Assembly: GCA_026260175.1 (NCBI GenBank)
Contig: JAKCWW010000691.1
Location: 29,446-93,445 of the forward strand
Direction: 5' to 3'
Source: Reticulitermes lucifugus
Lineage: Eukaryota; Arthropoda; Insecta; Blattodea; Rhinotermitidae
Length of the DNA stretch: 64,000 nt
In this document: positions 49,929-61,344 of the stretch, one piece after another
Numbering within the stretch: the stretch's first letter is position 1
Layout of the letters: the number at the start of each line of letters is the position of its first letter
Notes under the pieces: model-generated
What the model saw: only the letters and a program-made list of their open reading frames with translations
Database searches by the model: none
Told to the model about the DNA's origin: nothing
Made by a program: the position numbers and the translations under genes

Positions 49929-49966
49929 TTCGAAGATGATCCTGAGATACTGAAACATGTTCGCCT
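49929..49966 (+). other. Hammerhead-like relic without palindrome
   Basis: CGAAGATGATCC ... CTGAAACATGTTCGCC: the second half (GAAACATGT) matches the other motifs and the first half is a degraded CTGAAGA. No inverted partner nearby. Confidence 0.35.
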
Positions 49967-50359
49967 AAAGCAACAAAAACCCAGGACCGCCGAGATCGTG
50001 TTCAGGCCCTGGTGAAAAAAAAAATCGGACCTTCCAGCAAGGGCGGACCGGCTAAAAATCTTCACTAAACCGAAAAACTGACTGTCATTTTCAGAGCTAC
50101 TTGGGTTTGGTCTGGAAGGGTTAATCTGTGCAATCGACAAATAATGATACTACAGAGAAAGACAAAAACATAAGCAACATAGTCGGGCCCCGGGCCCCTT
50201 TCCGGACTTTCGGGCCCCGGTAATTTTTACCGGTTCCCCCTCCCCCTCTCTTCGGCATTGAAAAACCATTTTACTACATTTTACGTTGTATTTAATCGTT
50301 TCCTCTTCATTACTCCAATCATCACAATGTGAAATATGCAAACCTCAAAATTGCGGTAT

Positions 50360-50435
50360 TTAAACTGAAAATGAAGAAGCAAGTTTATTCAAAATGTTGG
50401 TACCTATCTAGCAAACCACAGGTTGTCCCATCCAG
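50360..50435 (+). other. Hammerhead-like relic
   Basis: CTGAAAA (50365-50371), a short hairpin region, then CAAAATGTTGGTACCTATCT; the last part is closely similar to 37400-37416. Degraded. Confidence 0.3.
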
Positions 50436-50589
50436 AATATTGTGCCTTGATACTGACCGCTGTATCTCATATCAGTTTTAAGTTTTTCTTACTTCTTCCG
50501 TAGGGGTAATATAGAACGTGTCTTTCCAACGTTATACAACCTTAGCAACTGACAGTGTCCTAAAAAACACTACAAAAGATATCGGTAAA

Positions 50590-50760
50590 CCGTGCCGTGG
50601 CTCAGGCTGTTAGTCGAGCCTCTTACTGCGGAGGACCTGATTCATTCCCAGGCTATTTCTTTTGAAATTTGTGGGGACAAAGTGTCTATAGATCGGGTTT
50701 CTGTCCGAGTACTTTGGCTGTGGCTTTTCACTACCATTCCACCAATACTCTATACACATT
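50590..50760 (+). mobile_element. SINE family B, 5' part
   Basis: Head ccgtgccgtggctcaggctg, diverged B box and body to accattccaccaatac. Confidence 0.7.
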
Positions 50761-52515
50761 TACATGTTACCGACACTAATAACCTTAGCTATAGACCGCG
50801 TAGTTAAATAGCACGCTTAAAAACAGAGTGTGTGTTTGTGACAGCAAGAGACCAGTATTGCGGGCTGGTTGGTGACTTAATTATCAGGCGACTCTAGCAC
50901 AGGATATGACTGTAATTCTTTACCGAAGACTGATGTCCTTCGCGCTATCATTCGGCGCTCCTCGATTGCTACCAATTCAAAGAAATATGCAGCTCGATGC
51001 AGTACTTGGATATTTTGTGTTTGGTTATTAAGTACTAAAATTTCTGCCTGCACAACAGCGGACGGTGTAATCCAAAATTCAGCATCGACATTCTTTATGC
51101 TTATTAGGTTAAGATTAATTTGAAAACAAGTTAGGAATTGCATGCATTACGTAAAACATTCCGCAGCCTTCGCTCTGTTATTATGTCTAGTTATTAAATT
51201 TGTGAATTCAAATTCCGGATACTTTTTTATGAATAGCGCAGAACTTAAGATTTTGAGTGAAAAGAGCCTTTAAATTGTTTTGAAATTATCGTTTCATTTT
51301 TGCCCAAAAACTTTTGCGAAGTGTAAATGATTAAAAGACTTCGGGTATCTTCGCGAATGTTAAAATAAAGCAGTGTTGAATACAGTAATATCACTTGAAC
51401 ACACCAAGTTTGAAAGCGTAGGCAAAGTATTAACAACTATCTGAATTTATATCACTTATGTGTAATTATGTGTAAATATCTTACGTAAGGAAATAATCTG
51501 TATTTATTTCTTCCCTTACAACGTGTATTCGAAGTATTTTTCGCTGCTAAAATTAGCATACTTAGAGAGATTCCTACAGACACGCGTACAAAACTTCTGA
51601 AATTCTCCAATATCAAACTCGCTTTTGATTTGTCAATTCTCTAGTTACGTCATGCCTACAGACACAAGCGACGCTCACGTAGGATGAGGAACCACAGAGT
51701 AGCCTATAACAAAACAACTGAATGGAGAAAGAAAAAAGCGTTTTATTTAAAGATGCTACCAATTGCAGGGAATCTCTAGCCTAGTAATGATGGAAACATT
51801 GCAGTTTCTCTGTAACGCTTTGAATCATATATAAAAAGTACTGAATGGACTTCAGCTAGTACCTACCAGTTTTGGTCTCAGTTACGTAGAAATGAAATTC
51901 TCATTCCTTAACAGCACAAATATATCTAATTAAAAGAAAACCAGCTCTACTCTTTGAAGCTTTCATAAAAATTCGCAAAGAAATTGAATACATTATTGTT
52001 GTTAGCCTATGAGATGAAAATTCCTTCCAAGGAAAATAAAGATTTTCTTGCCTTTTTGTCGAGACAGTGTTATTTTCTCTCAGTAATTATTTGTTTGGAA
52101 TTTGAAACATTCTTTCAGCCGGCACGCATACTGTCCGATGAATAAAAATGCTGCGTAGAGTCATCATGCCTTCTTTTCGTTTTCTAGACATTCAAAGAGT
52201 TCCCACATTGTCGAAGTGTTGTTTGACATTTAGTTTTATCAAGAATACTGACGTACGGTAACTTGATTTATATGGCTGCAATCAAGAACATACTTTGTCT
52301 GAACCTACCGTATTCTTTACCCTCCCTCATGCTCAACACACTGAATAGCACACAGAAAACTGACGCACTTCCATATTGCTGTCACGACGTCAGATTCTTC
52401 CGTACAGTGTGCCAACTCGTTCTCCTAGTACTAAGCAGGAAGGCCTGCAACGACAGGAGTCTTGAAGGAAATATGTTTCTAATATTGTCAAAAACCTCTC
52501 TAAATACTGTGCATA

Positions 52516-52753
52516 TACAGGGCATACACAAAAGAATGGTGCGGTTTCAAAAGTGAATAAAAAATTTATGTCTCANNTTACACGGGCACAACATACACCA
52601 TCAGCGGCGGCAACTGTCCAAGTTTCTCATGCGCTACCAGTAGTTCGCTTCTCTTGCTTATTGCGTGGCCACGGGGCCAGTTTCAAAGATGGCGTTGCAG
52701 CAGGAGAAGGCTTCACTTTTGATACCGCACCATTCTTTTGTGTATGCACTGTA
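52516..52753. mobile_element. Mariner-derived MITE with about 40-bp terminal inverted repeats
   Basis: Left end TACAGGGCATACACAAAAG (52516-52557) and right end (52712-52753) are inverted copies over about 40 bp, flanked by TA as for Tc1/mariner insertions. Just inside the right repeat, ATGGCGTTGCAGCAGGAGAA (52689-52708) looks like a transposase start joined directly to the terminal repeat, suggesting internal deletion. Two N at 52576-52577. Confidence 0.75.
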
Positions 52754-53619
52754 TAACCTGTAATTATGTAAATACTGTATATGCAACCGACAAAGGCTGC
52801 TATTCCGTACATTGGACAGATACCACTTTTTCTTCAGGGACTCACACAGCTACACCATGAACCGAAAAGTGGGCTTGACACCAAGATGGGTAGGTGGGCT
52901 GACTGACCCTCATTCGTAGCGTGACACTGGCCTTAACTCTGAACCTCAAGCTGATTATTCGGCGGAATAAGATGGAAAAGACCACTTGGGACCAATTGTG
53001 ATACTCCTGACTTCTTTCAACTTAAGGAAAATGAACCCCATTAATCAATTCCGTGAGGCTGAATATGGGAATATGTAACTGCAGTGCCAAGTTGTATCAG
53101 ACTCTGATAACTAGACACGCACAGTAACCAGTTTCGGCACTCTACAAATGCTACCTGCAGATACACGGCCGACAATTGCAGCAGCAGCCTTAGTAATGGG
53201 CAAAGTCCTTTAGCTAATACCATGTTGCAGGGTCTTTTGTTTTTTACTTCTGAATGGGGCCATACCTGACGCAAAAACTAGAGAACTATTAAAAGTAGTG
53301 ATCATTGCTTTATAAATACATGAACTCGTATAGCTTTGGACCAATATTCGTCGCATTACCTATACCTCATACTGAGCATTGCACATTGTGTGAGTATAGC
53401 TGATATGCACGACGTTTCAGGAATTATCTCTACTTTTTGTCTGCAGATTATTGGTTACATTTTACTGACATAGTTACAAATGTGCTGCGTCGCGTAATAA
53501 CAAATTTTCTGCTAGTATAAAGACAATAAATTCTATGGCAATTAACACAGGCCTTTATGAAATGTATTTCAGAAAATGACCAACCTGCTATAGATATAAA
53601 AATAGAAGATCGTGTACAA

Positions 53620-53662
53620 ACGTGTACGTATGTATGTTGTATGTATGTATGTATGTATGTGT
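53620..53662. repeat. (TATG)n microsatellite
   Basis: tatgtatgttgtatgtatgt and continuing. Confidence 0.9.
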
Positions 53663-54377
53663 GCAAGTTGTGTTGGGTTGTGTTTTTCAATTTGAAGGGT
53701 GGCAGCTGAATACAAAAAAGTTGTCATATGAAAGATAAAGACGGAACATAACACATTGCTTGAACACAGAAGATTATGAATATTAACAGGCTCCTTCTTT
53801 AATATGGCCGTACACCGGATATGAAAACCTAATCGTTACAGCCGCTTTTAAAATCTACACAGTTGTATTGTAGCATTTCATATTTTGATTAAATTATTTT
53901 GTGAATATTAGGGTTTAGATATGAAATTTTACTTTTCGTGAAAAAAAAAACATTTTCTTACGGAGCTTCTTCTTCTTACACATTTCGCGTTACAAACTAT
54001 TTTGCAAGCTTCACTGTATTACAAGTATTACTTCACTGATAACAGAGTAGGGTAATTAGTAGAAACAGTACTGCCCTATATTCCAAGTCATGAAATTTGT
54101 TTATCAAATTTTGTATTTTGTAATTAAAATTAATCCGATTAGGAAAGGTAGACACACACATAGAACAGAAGGAGTACGTGTATTTACCATTCACATCGTC
54201 TTCTCTTGTATTTAGCTTAAATAATACCAATCAGTATCAAGAAATCAATCTTAAAATACATAATTTACATAGCCCTTAAAATTCAACAAATATTTCCAGT
54301 TTTCTTTCTCCTTCACTCTACGTAATTAGTCTTTACGTAAGCATAAACTGATTTTTGCTCCTTTCCTTTTGTTTCAG

Positions 54378-54425
54378 GATGATTTCTCTGACAGACTTTG
54401 GCGGCACTTTGCCAGCAGAAGGTGA
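54378..54425 (+). CDS. NPF: Neuropeptide F precursor, probable terminal coding exon
   Basis: A pyrimidine-rich tract ending gtttcag (54371-54377) precedes 15 phase-0 codons, DDFSDRLWRHFASRR, and TGA at 54423-54425. Joined to exon B this gives a 28-residue C-terminal peptide of ordinary length for an insect NPF precursor; its basic, Leu/Trp-containing end looks like a real flanking peptide. An AATAAA follows 137 nt after the stop, as expected for a last exon. The intron would be about 13.7 kb, filled with transposons. The evidence is the acceptor, the phase and the poly(A) signal; I cannot recall a homologue for this C-terminal peptide, so the assignment is inference. The competing in-frame acceptor at 42061 lies in a transposon. 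Confidence 0.62.
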   Translation, partial: DDFSDRLWRHFASRR

Positions 54426-54585
54426 AAGACTTTAGACGTCACGTGGCCAACCAAAACCTGCAATTTCCAACAATCGCAGTGTTACTATTTGTTTCTTTAA
54501 CCTTCGTTTACAGAGACACATTGTAATTTAGTGTTGTAACATAAAACTACATTGACAATTAAATAAAATTTTTCGGCAAATCTCT
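54426..54585 (+). promoter_or_regulatory. NPF: NPF 3' UTR with poly(A) signal
   Basis: AT-rich sequence after the stop codon. An AATAAA hexamer lies at 54562-54567; cleavage would be expected about 15-25 nt later. No other AATAAA lies between the stop and this one. The exact end is inferred. Confidence 0.5.
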
Positions 54586-54913
54586 TACAAAATGTAACTT
54601 ATTAACATTGGGTATGCAGAACCTGGTAGTGGCTTCTATAAATGTATGTTACCTGTTAGAGATTTTCTCTAGTTTTCTTATGTATTCTCAGTATTTGCTT
54701 AGTTTCTGTAGTATAAAAATTAATAATTCTTGGAAACTAATTACAATTTTCATGTTAATCACATGTTACTGTATAATGTTGTCCTCAGAGTAAAATAGAA
54801 CTTTCCCTGTGAATTTTACTTTTTGTCTTAGTAAAGAAAAGCCTGCACTAATAAGACACCTTTTTCCAATTCAAGCTAACAAGCAAATAATTTCTTACTC
54901 TAAACCACGTTTT

Positions 54914-55175
54914 CTTTTTTTTTAAAGGCTCAACAGCCCCTTGGGGGCCTAGACCGCCTCACTTTCGAGGCTTCAAGATCACACACTTTAGACACACCAC
55001 ACTCGGTAGGACTCCTCTGGACGAGGGACCAGCTCGTCGCAGTGACCTCTAACTGACAAAACACTACACTCACAAGAGAGAGACATCCATGCCTTAGGCA
55101 GGATTCGAACCCACAATCCCAGTAAGCGAGAGGCCGTAGACCCACGTCTTAGACCGCACGGCCACTGGGATCGGC
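54914..55175 (-). mobile_element. SINE family A, full length, with target-site duplication
   Basis: Poly-T, tail ggctcaacagccccttgggg, body, B box gattcgaaccc and head gccactgggatcggc. Flanks AACCAC(g)TTTTCTT on the left and AACCACTTCTTT on the right look like a short duplication. It lies just downstream of the NPF poly(A) signal. Confidence 0.88.
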
Positions 55176-56064
55176 AACCACTTCTTTAGGTGCCTATAAA
55201 TACCTAACTCATCAACAATTTCCCAACATCAACAGAAACCGAAGCCTCATTACAAGGTTTAATAAATCCTATACCCTAAATCAGTTGAAACAACGTCCTC
55301 GTATTGTTTTTCCTTCACGTACATTTAATAATGTCCTCCTATTTAAGCCTCGATCACATAATATTTCCCTACCTTCACGTCTTCTGACGAAGTTTTGTCA
55401 AATTTAACACGGGCAAAATTTCTCTTTTTTTTTCCTCGGGCTAATAATTCTGATAAATTATTTTTACCGGTGCAAGTTATTAAGCTTCCACAGTGTGTTT
55501 TTCTGAGCCTTACGTATTACGTGTTTCAGTGTGGTGTAAACGTAGATTTTCATTACCGTAATTTTCTCAATTTACATATGCACTTCAACTTTAAAGTTTT
55601 AGCCAAGGCCTGTATTTCAAAAACTGTTTAGTTTGTATGAATGCGTGGAATGCCCTCTAACTTCTTATTTGTCCCTGATGTCAAAAATTTGATAAAAGAT
55701 GGGTGTCAGACCAATAACCCATAAATTATTTGATTTAAAATGTACTGATGGAAGCAACAAACTGCATCAGTGCAATCTAATATTGAGAATTAGAAACTAA
55801 TTTCTTAAAGTTGGATGTGGCTTCGAGACGATTTTTTTTCTTTCGTTACTTATTTAAGTTTACGAATTGAATTTTGTAGGGCTTTTCGTAACTCTCGATA
55901 TGTAACCAGCCAAATTTTTAGCGTAACATAGAATACAACTAAATTATTGAAGTAATCTGAATATTCAAATTTCAAATGCGAAAGCAAACCTTTCGTCACT
56001 TCCGAGTAACGGCTTTGAAGGAAACAGTAATGATTATGTTTCTTGTACAGTTTAATTTAATAAA
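55176..56064. other. No gene seen downstream of NPF
   Basis: AT-rich; no coding pattern. Confidence 0.5.
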
Positions 56065-56345
56065 TGACACAGTTGGTTGAGGCACTGCGTTACAAGTCGG
56101 AAGGTTGCGGGTTCGATTCTCGATTGGGCCATTGGCCTTTTCACTGACCTGGCGCACAATGGCCCTGGAGTCGATTCAGACTCTAACAGAAATGAGTACG
56201 AGGGATATCCCCTGTGGGTAAAGGTGGACGGTGCATTGGGCTGACAACCATACCACCTTCTCTTGCCGATTATCTAGAAATTCTGGGAGCCTCAAACTCT
56301 TGGAGCCCTAAGGGCCTATCCAGGTCTGTAAAGGGATAGCTTTTA
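56065..56345 (+). mobile_element. SINE family D (tRNA-headed)
   Basis: tRNA-like head agttggttgaggcactgcgt with B box GGGTTCGATTC, body ggcgcacaatggccctggag and gacggtgcattgggctgac, ending aagggatagcttttacc. A single copy in the window, recognised by its promoter-like head; the family call is inference. Confidence 0.65.
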
Positions 56346-56744
56346 CCTTTAGAAGTAATTTCCAACTATCGTGCAATACACCTTATTGTATTAAGTTATT
56401 TAATACGTTGTTGGAAGTGATTCCTGTGAATGGAAGAAAGTGTAACAGAAATCTTTCTGTAAAGCTGCCATATTACAAATTGATAATAACACTAAATTTA
56501 TGTTTATGTTCCTTTAGATAAAGGTGGAGGGTGCAAAAATAGCTTATACGTATACTAAAGATGGTGTCACAGACAAGTAGAGCAGTGTTAAGTGGCACAG
56601 TATTTTGTATTAAAAATGGCAGATTTTAAGACAATGTGAGGTTTCTATCGCAGCCTTACGTATTTAAATTTATGCCTTCTTCCAAAACAGAATTAATTTC
56701 TGAAGTATAAAACTGACAGGCAATTAACAGGTCTCCACCAAGGA

Positions 56745-56900
56745 AGAATCGGCTCATGGATAAGGACTTTACATATACGAAGGAGCATAAACACACGGAG
56801 GCGCTGAAATGCATCCATGCCGCAAATCGGATTCGAGTCCACAATCTCATTTTACAAGAGGGCAAGGTAATATGCACCTTAGAACAAGTGGTCACCTTGA
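56745..56900 (-). mobile_element. SINE family A head, strongly diverged
   Basis: gcatccatgccgcaaatcgg then attcgagtccacaatctc and ttacaagagggcaagg align with the B-box and head region of family A. Confidence 0.5.
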
Positions 56901-59089
56901 CGAGTCAAAACTTTACCTTGAAATTCGGAAAATTTAAGCTCCTCAAATTAAATAGTTCTAAATTAGGAACATTTGGACAAAAAATCTTACTCAGATATTA
57001 TTAATTCGTCAGTTCAGTTATACTCTCTCTCTTTAGGTAAGAGTATAAGAGTCGAATTGTTTTCCTCAGTTTTCTTCCCAGTTATATAAAGTTTCTGTTT
57101 GGCTGTGAAACTTTATAGTATTATAATTTGGAGGAAATATTTATCTTGTGTAAAATTCTACCTTTTCCAATAAATTTACCACTCTAACTACAGTAACATT
57201 TTCCAGTGTGTATTTCTGTATCCATCAGATTACAATTTCCAGAACCTCAATTTTAATCAAGCAGGCCTCCATTTTCTTGCTCTCACGAAATAGTATTTTT
57301 TGGCTTGGTTGCAATTTGACTTGTGAAAAGCGAATAGGTCTCCCTCCCATTCGACCTAGGTTAACGTTTTTGTCGAAATTTTCCCGAACTGTTTATGACA
57401 GGCAACTTACGATACTTCATGTTCTTTAGCGTTCTTTTCAACTTTTTCTCTACAGCTCCAGCATTTGTAGTAAATTCTTGTTCATATTCACAGATTCGGT
57501 AGTTTGCACATGCGTGCCTAAGTGCGTAGGAGTGGGTGTGCTTTTGTTTATAGGCGCGTCAGTTTTTAAGGTTATTTGCCCACCTATAAATTTTCAAGAA
57601 ATAATTCATAACAGAAAAAAATTGTCGAAAGCAACACGAACAAATTTTACTCAAATATTAACTCGGAGCGAGGCAGACAAAAATAAATTCCGTGGGAATC
57701 TACAGTTCCAATACACGGGGAAAATTTTCACGCGAAATTTTAGGGGGCATGCACCAATGAAACAGTGAAACCCACCCAATGAGCTACAAGTCACCACACC
57801 TCAAAAAACCACCAAACCGAATTTTACGGACTGAGAATATTTTTAATTTCATTTGAAGGAAAAAATGTGCACACAAATTAGATGCGAAGTTTTCAACCTC
57901 TTAATCAGACGATCATCAAGCTTTGAAGAAGAGAAGGCGAAGAGCGTGACATTTAATAAACGTGTCAGATTGTTAATAATCTTGTTTCTAAATGCCATTT
58001 ATTTTTAACCACGTAGCACATGATATTCTTCAAATTCTAATGTAACAATCCAGACCAAACTGCTACACACCTACCTAAGACATCTTTGGCAAATATAACA
58101 AATTCACAATGGCAATTGAAAACCAAAACTATATTTCAAACGGGCTTTAACGTGATACTTTCTTCTCAGAGTTATATACTACGTATCTCCTTGATTAATA
58201 TTTATATAAATACAAGATATTATACACAGCGTGTGTAGTCTACTTCATTTTGAGTGTGAAATAGACCTAGAGTGAAACAGTGTGTGATTAGAAGGAAAAT
58301 GCATAAAGATTTTTGTAGAAATGTATGAAGACATCAGACAATGTGTCAGACAAAGGTTTGAATAGAATGATGATGTTAAAAGGTAGAGTTGTTCACGGCA
58401 GACTGGACTTGAGTCCCACAGAAAAAGGTACAATGACCCACTACTGTGAACACACGGGTGTAAATAAACCTTCGAGTTTTAGAGAATAGAGATATCTCTT
58501 GACCAGCTAAGAGAATATTAGCTGGTCAGGATGAGCCCTTCTGCATGGAGTCAATAATTTCCTTGTTGAATGCTTGCACAATTGATTTTCTAAGCTATAC
58601 TTCGTAATTTTCTTATTTCTGTGACCTATCAGATTCCATTTCAGGCAGCTTTCAGTGCAGGGATATAAAACATAAAACCTCCATCATTTGACAGTTTGAC
58701 AAACCTGTAGTTTATAAAGTCAGAATCGTATATTTCACACGGACTGGAATTCAAGTGCCAGGGACCTCTACGTAACTACAACTGCCGACAGTTGTTTGAA
58801 GTGCACTCAGATTTCCTGTCAGGCCACTATGACATGTTGTGTCTGTATGTGCAAGGCGGGCAATGTCCTATTCTAAAATCAATAGACAGAACGTTGTACC
58901 TTGCTTAATGGAACATAATCCCTCCCGAGAATTTGTTAGCCACTGAGACACGCGTAGAATCCCGTCATTAGATATCGAAGGTCACTGCCCTTCTAATGTG
59001 GGCCCGCGAATTTCCCTTACCCTCCCCTTTACCACAAGTATCCAGCCAACAATCTCTGTACTATTCAAGATCCATTAATCTCCCGTCTA
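56901..59089. other. No gene seen
   Basis: AT-rich; the 96-codon frame at 57478-57768 (+) starts hydrophobic but lacks a recognisable domain or donor site. Confidence 0.45.
58501..58527. repeat. Perfect 10-bp-stem hairpin
   Basis: GACCAGCTAA, a 7-base loop, TTAGCTGGTC. No associated T-run or gene; function unknown. Confidence 0.75.
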
Positions 59090-59650
59090 GCTATCGGTCT
59101 GTCACATTAATGGAAGAAAATAGTATGACAGTTTTTCAAAACAGGTTACTAAGGAAGATGTCTGGGCCTAAGTTGGGGTAAGTAACAAGAGGCTGAAGAC
59201 AACTTTTAGGAGTTTCATGATTTTTACTCCTCAGAAAACATTACTAAGGTGATTAAGCTGACGAAGACAAGATCGGCGGGGCATGTGGCATGTAGGGATT
59301 AGTTCTGGCGGCGAAATTTTAAGGAAAGAGAGCACTTGGAAATTTAAGCGTTGGTGGGAGGATAATATTGAAATGAATCGCATAGAATTATAATGGGAAA
59401 GTGTGAATTGGATTTGTCTGTCTCAGAATAGGGACGTGTGCTAGATTTGTGTGAACATGGTAATGAATTTTCGGATCTCTCAAAATGTGAGGGAATTTCT
59501 TGACTACTTGTGGAAACATTGGCTTCTCAAGAAGGACTCTGCTGCACAGCGTTATTTAGCCATCTACACTTGGGTTTCCAGGTGGTCTGTACTTTCAGGT
59601 TTTCGCCTGAAACCAGGAACACATTTCTCATCTCTACCACGAGCGTTATA
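59090..59650 (+). pseudogene. Non-LTR retrotransposon RT 3' region relic
   Basis: VFQNRLLRKMSGPK (cf. VFENRVLRKIFGPK), then KTRSAGHVACR (cf. RRMRWAGHVARM) and, near 59460, MNFRISQNVREFLDY ... LLKKDSA, matching the C-terminal MNLRVPxNxGxFL ... RRxxL region of this LINE type. Frameshifted and interrupted. Confidence 0.72.
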
Positions 59651-60054
59651 GTCTCAATCTCATAAAAGGAATAATGGGAATTATGTTTAGGTCAATATTC
59701 CCTGTAGGAAGAGGACTTATACAGCCTACGCCAGGTAATCAAGGATGGAAGGAAATAGTGTGGCCTAACAGACAATGGTATTAGGGATAATACAGCACTA
59801 TATGAAGTTTTGATCTCCCTACGAAACAAAGATGGTAAAGAGTAGAATTCACAAATATACCGATACAAGTAAGAAATACGATCTGTAGGTTGCTTCTATC
59901 TGTTCACAGTTTCCTACGAATTAAGCAGAGTAGTAATTCGGCCAAAACAAGAATATTAAAATATAACCTGGGATGAATATAGGAAATATGTACTCTGAAC
60001 ATGAAATGGAATCCACTACAGTACAGATGTCACGGAATTCCTCGATTTCAAACA

Positions 60055-60292
60055 GGGGCCGGGATAGCGTAGTCGGTATGGCGACTCGCTACGAGCTGGA
60101 CGGTCCGGGCATCGAATCCGGGTTGGGAAATTTTCAGCACCCGTCCAGACCAGCCCTGGACCTACCCAGCCTCCTGTACAATGGGTTCCGGGTCATTCCC
60201 GGGGGTAAAGCGGCCGGGGCGTGGCGTTGATCACCCACCCCATCTAGCGCCGAGGTTAAAGAAAGAGTACAGCTATACCTCTACTCCATGCA
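60055..60292 (+). mobile_element. SINE family C
   Basis: Head ggccgggatagcgtagtcgg, catcgaatccggg B box, body cccgggggtaaagcggccgg and a truncated tail (ctatacctctactccatg). Confidence 0.85.
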
Positions 60293-60489
60293 GAAAAATT
60301 TACGGACGTTTCAGATTCACGTACCTCCTCCACACTCGGAGGAGAAGATGTAGGTGACATGTTCCTCAGAATTTTCCCTAAATTACAACCAGATAGCAAG
60401 TCGTCAAATCCTCACAGTCACCACTGTGAGGATTTCAACTCTTTCGTTTTAGGCTCGTTCGTATAAATAGCTAACAGCGACTACTACCT

Positions 60490-61112
60490 TTTTTTGAGGT
60501 GAAGATGCTACGGACGCACCGCAGCCTTGAGGCGTATTGTGCAACCCTGTAATGAAGATTCGTTTTTTCGTTTTTCCGTGTAATGGAGCACAGGTGGAAT
60601 GAAAAGAACAAGGGAAAACCGAAGTAGGCCCTACTCGGGGAAAAAACTGCCCCAGTGATACTTTGTCGACCACAAATCCCAAATGGACTGACCCGGATTT
60701 TTTTCTTCTTTTTTTTTCTTTTGATCCATTTTTGTACTTCTAAATCCTTCCGTCCTTCATGCCACTTATGTTCCATACTACTGTCCTTATACAACAAACA
60801 CAACACAAATATCCATGTCCCAGGCGGGATTTTTTTTTTTTTTATTCCTGGGTTTTCCCTTTTGATCAATTTGTACTGTTGAAGTCCTTTTTTTTTTTGT
60901 CCTGCATGTCACCTTATGTTTCATGCTATCGGCCATACATCTAACACAACACAAACATCCATGCCCCCGGTGGGATTCGAACCCACGATCCCAGTAAGCG
61001 AGCGGCCGAAGACCCACGCCTTAGACCGCGCGGCCACTGGGATCGGCAATTCAAACCCGTGCCTCCGCGGTGAGAGGCCAGCGACTCACCGCCTGAGCCA
61101 TGGCACGGCCTC
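60490..61112 (-). mobile_element. SINE family B interrupted by a family A-type insertion
   Basis: Family B 3' part at 60490-60697 and its head at 61048-61112 (acccgtgcctccgcggtgag ... gagccatggcacggcc, inverted) are separated by 350 bp of other SINE sequence. The break lies in the B-box region of family B. Confidence 0.85.
60698..61047 (-). mobile_element. Dimeric or doubly inserted SINE (family A head, different tail)
   Basis: Read on the - strand: complete family A head (61047-60960, B box GGTTCGAATCC), body, tail cagtacaaattgatcaaaag and a long poly(A) to about 60831; then a second body starting ATCCCGCCTGGGACATGG, exactly at the B box, with tail agtacaaaaatggatcaaaa and another A-rich run. 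The tail differs from the usual family A tail. Confidence 0.75.
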
Positions 61113-61119
61113 TCACTAT

Positions 61120-61340
61120 TACCTTAGTCATGTCTGCCCGTGTGTCTGTCAGCAAGTATCAGCGCGGATACAACTGGACCGATTTTCGTGAAATATGATG
61201 TTGACCTTTATGAAAATCTGTCGAAAAACACCAAATTTTATTACAATCGGACAACAATATCGGGCAAGTTACACGAAGACCTAAGCACGTTTATATTAGT
61301 TTCCATAAAATGGGGGAAAAATCAAGAGAGACAAGATTTC
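61120..61340 (+). repeat. E'-type repeat, partial
   Basis: ttagtcatgtctgcccgtgt, accgattttcgtgaaatatg, gttacacgaagacctaagca: first half of the E' pattern. Confidence 0.6.
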
Positions 61341-61344
61341 TAGA

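Larger units (their letters stand above)
40705..54377 (+). other. NPF: NPF second intron, about 13.7 kb, transposon-filled
   Basis: The intron runs from gtaagt at 40705 to the acceptor before 54378, if the terminal exon is correct. It holds a (CA)n tract, a decayed 'GTRRFI'-type repeat, at least six hammerhead-related elements, a LINE relic, SINE fragments and a mariner-derived MITE, listed separately. AT-rich stretches without recognisable content include 43270-43900, 44046-45090, 46050-47140, 47480-49220, 50760-52510 and 52760-53410. Confidence 0.55.

Noticed and set aside
53413-53460. Another hammerhead copy on the - strand (CTGCAGA ... CTGAAACGTC)
   Set aside because: The second half fits, but the first box has a wrong base at an invariant position and no stem I pairing was found; too weak to list.
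54930-55145. tRNA gene
   Set aside because: The tRNA-like head with B box belongs to a SINE with tail and poly(A); no clean cloverleaf. The same holds for 12800-12893, 60960-61047, 60055-60120 and 56070-56120.
57478-57768. NPF-like signal peptide or secreted protein exon
   Set aside because: Hydrophobic start but downstream of the NPF exons, with no donor site and no recognisable domain.
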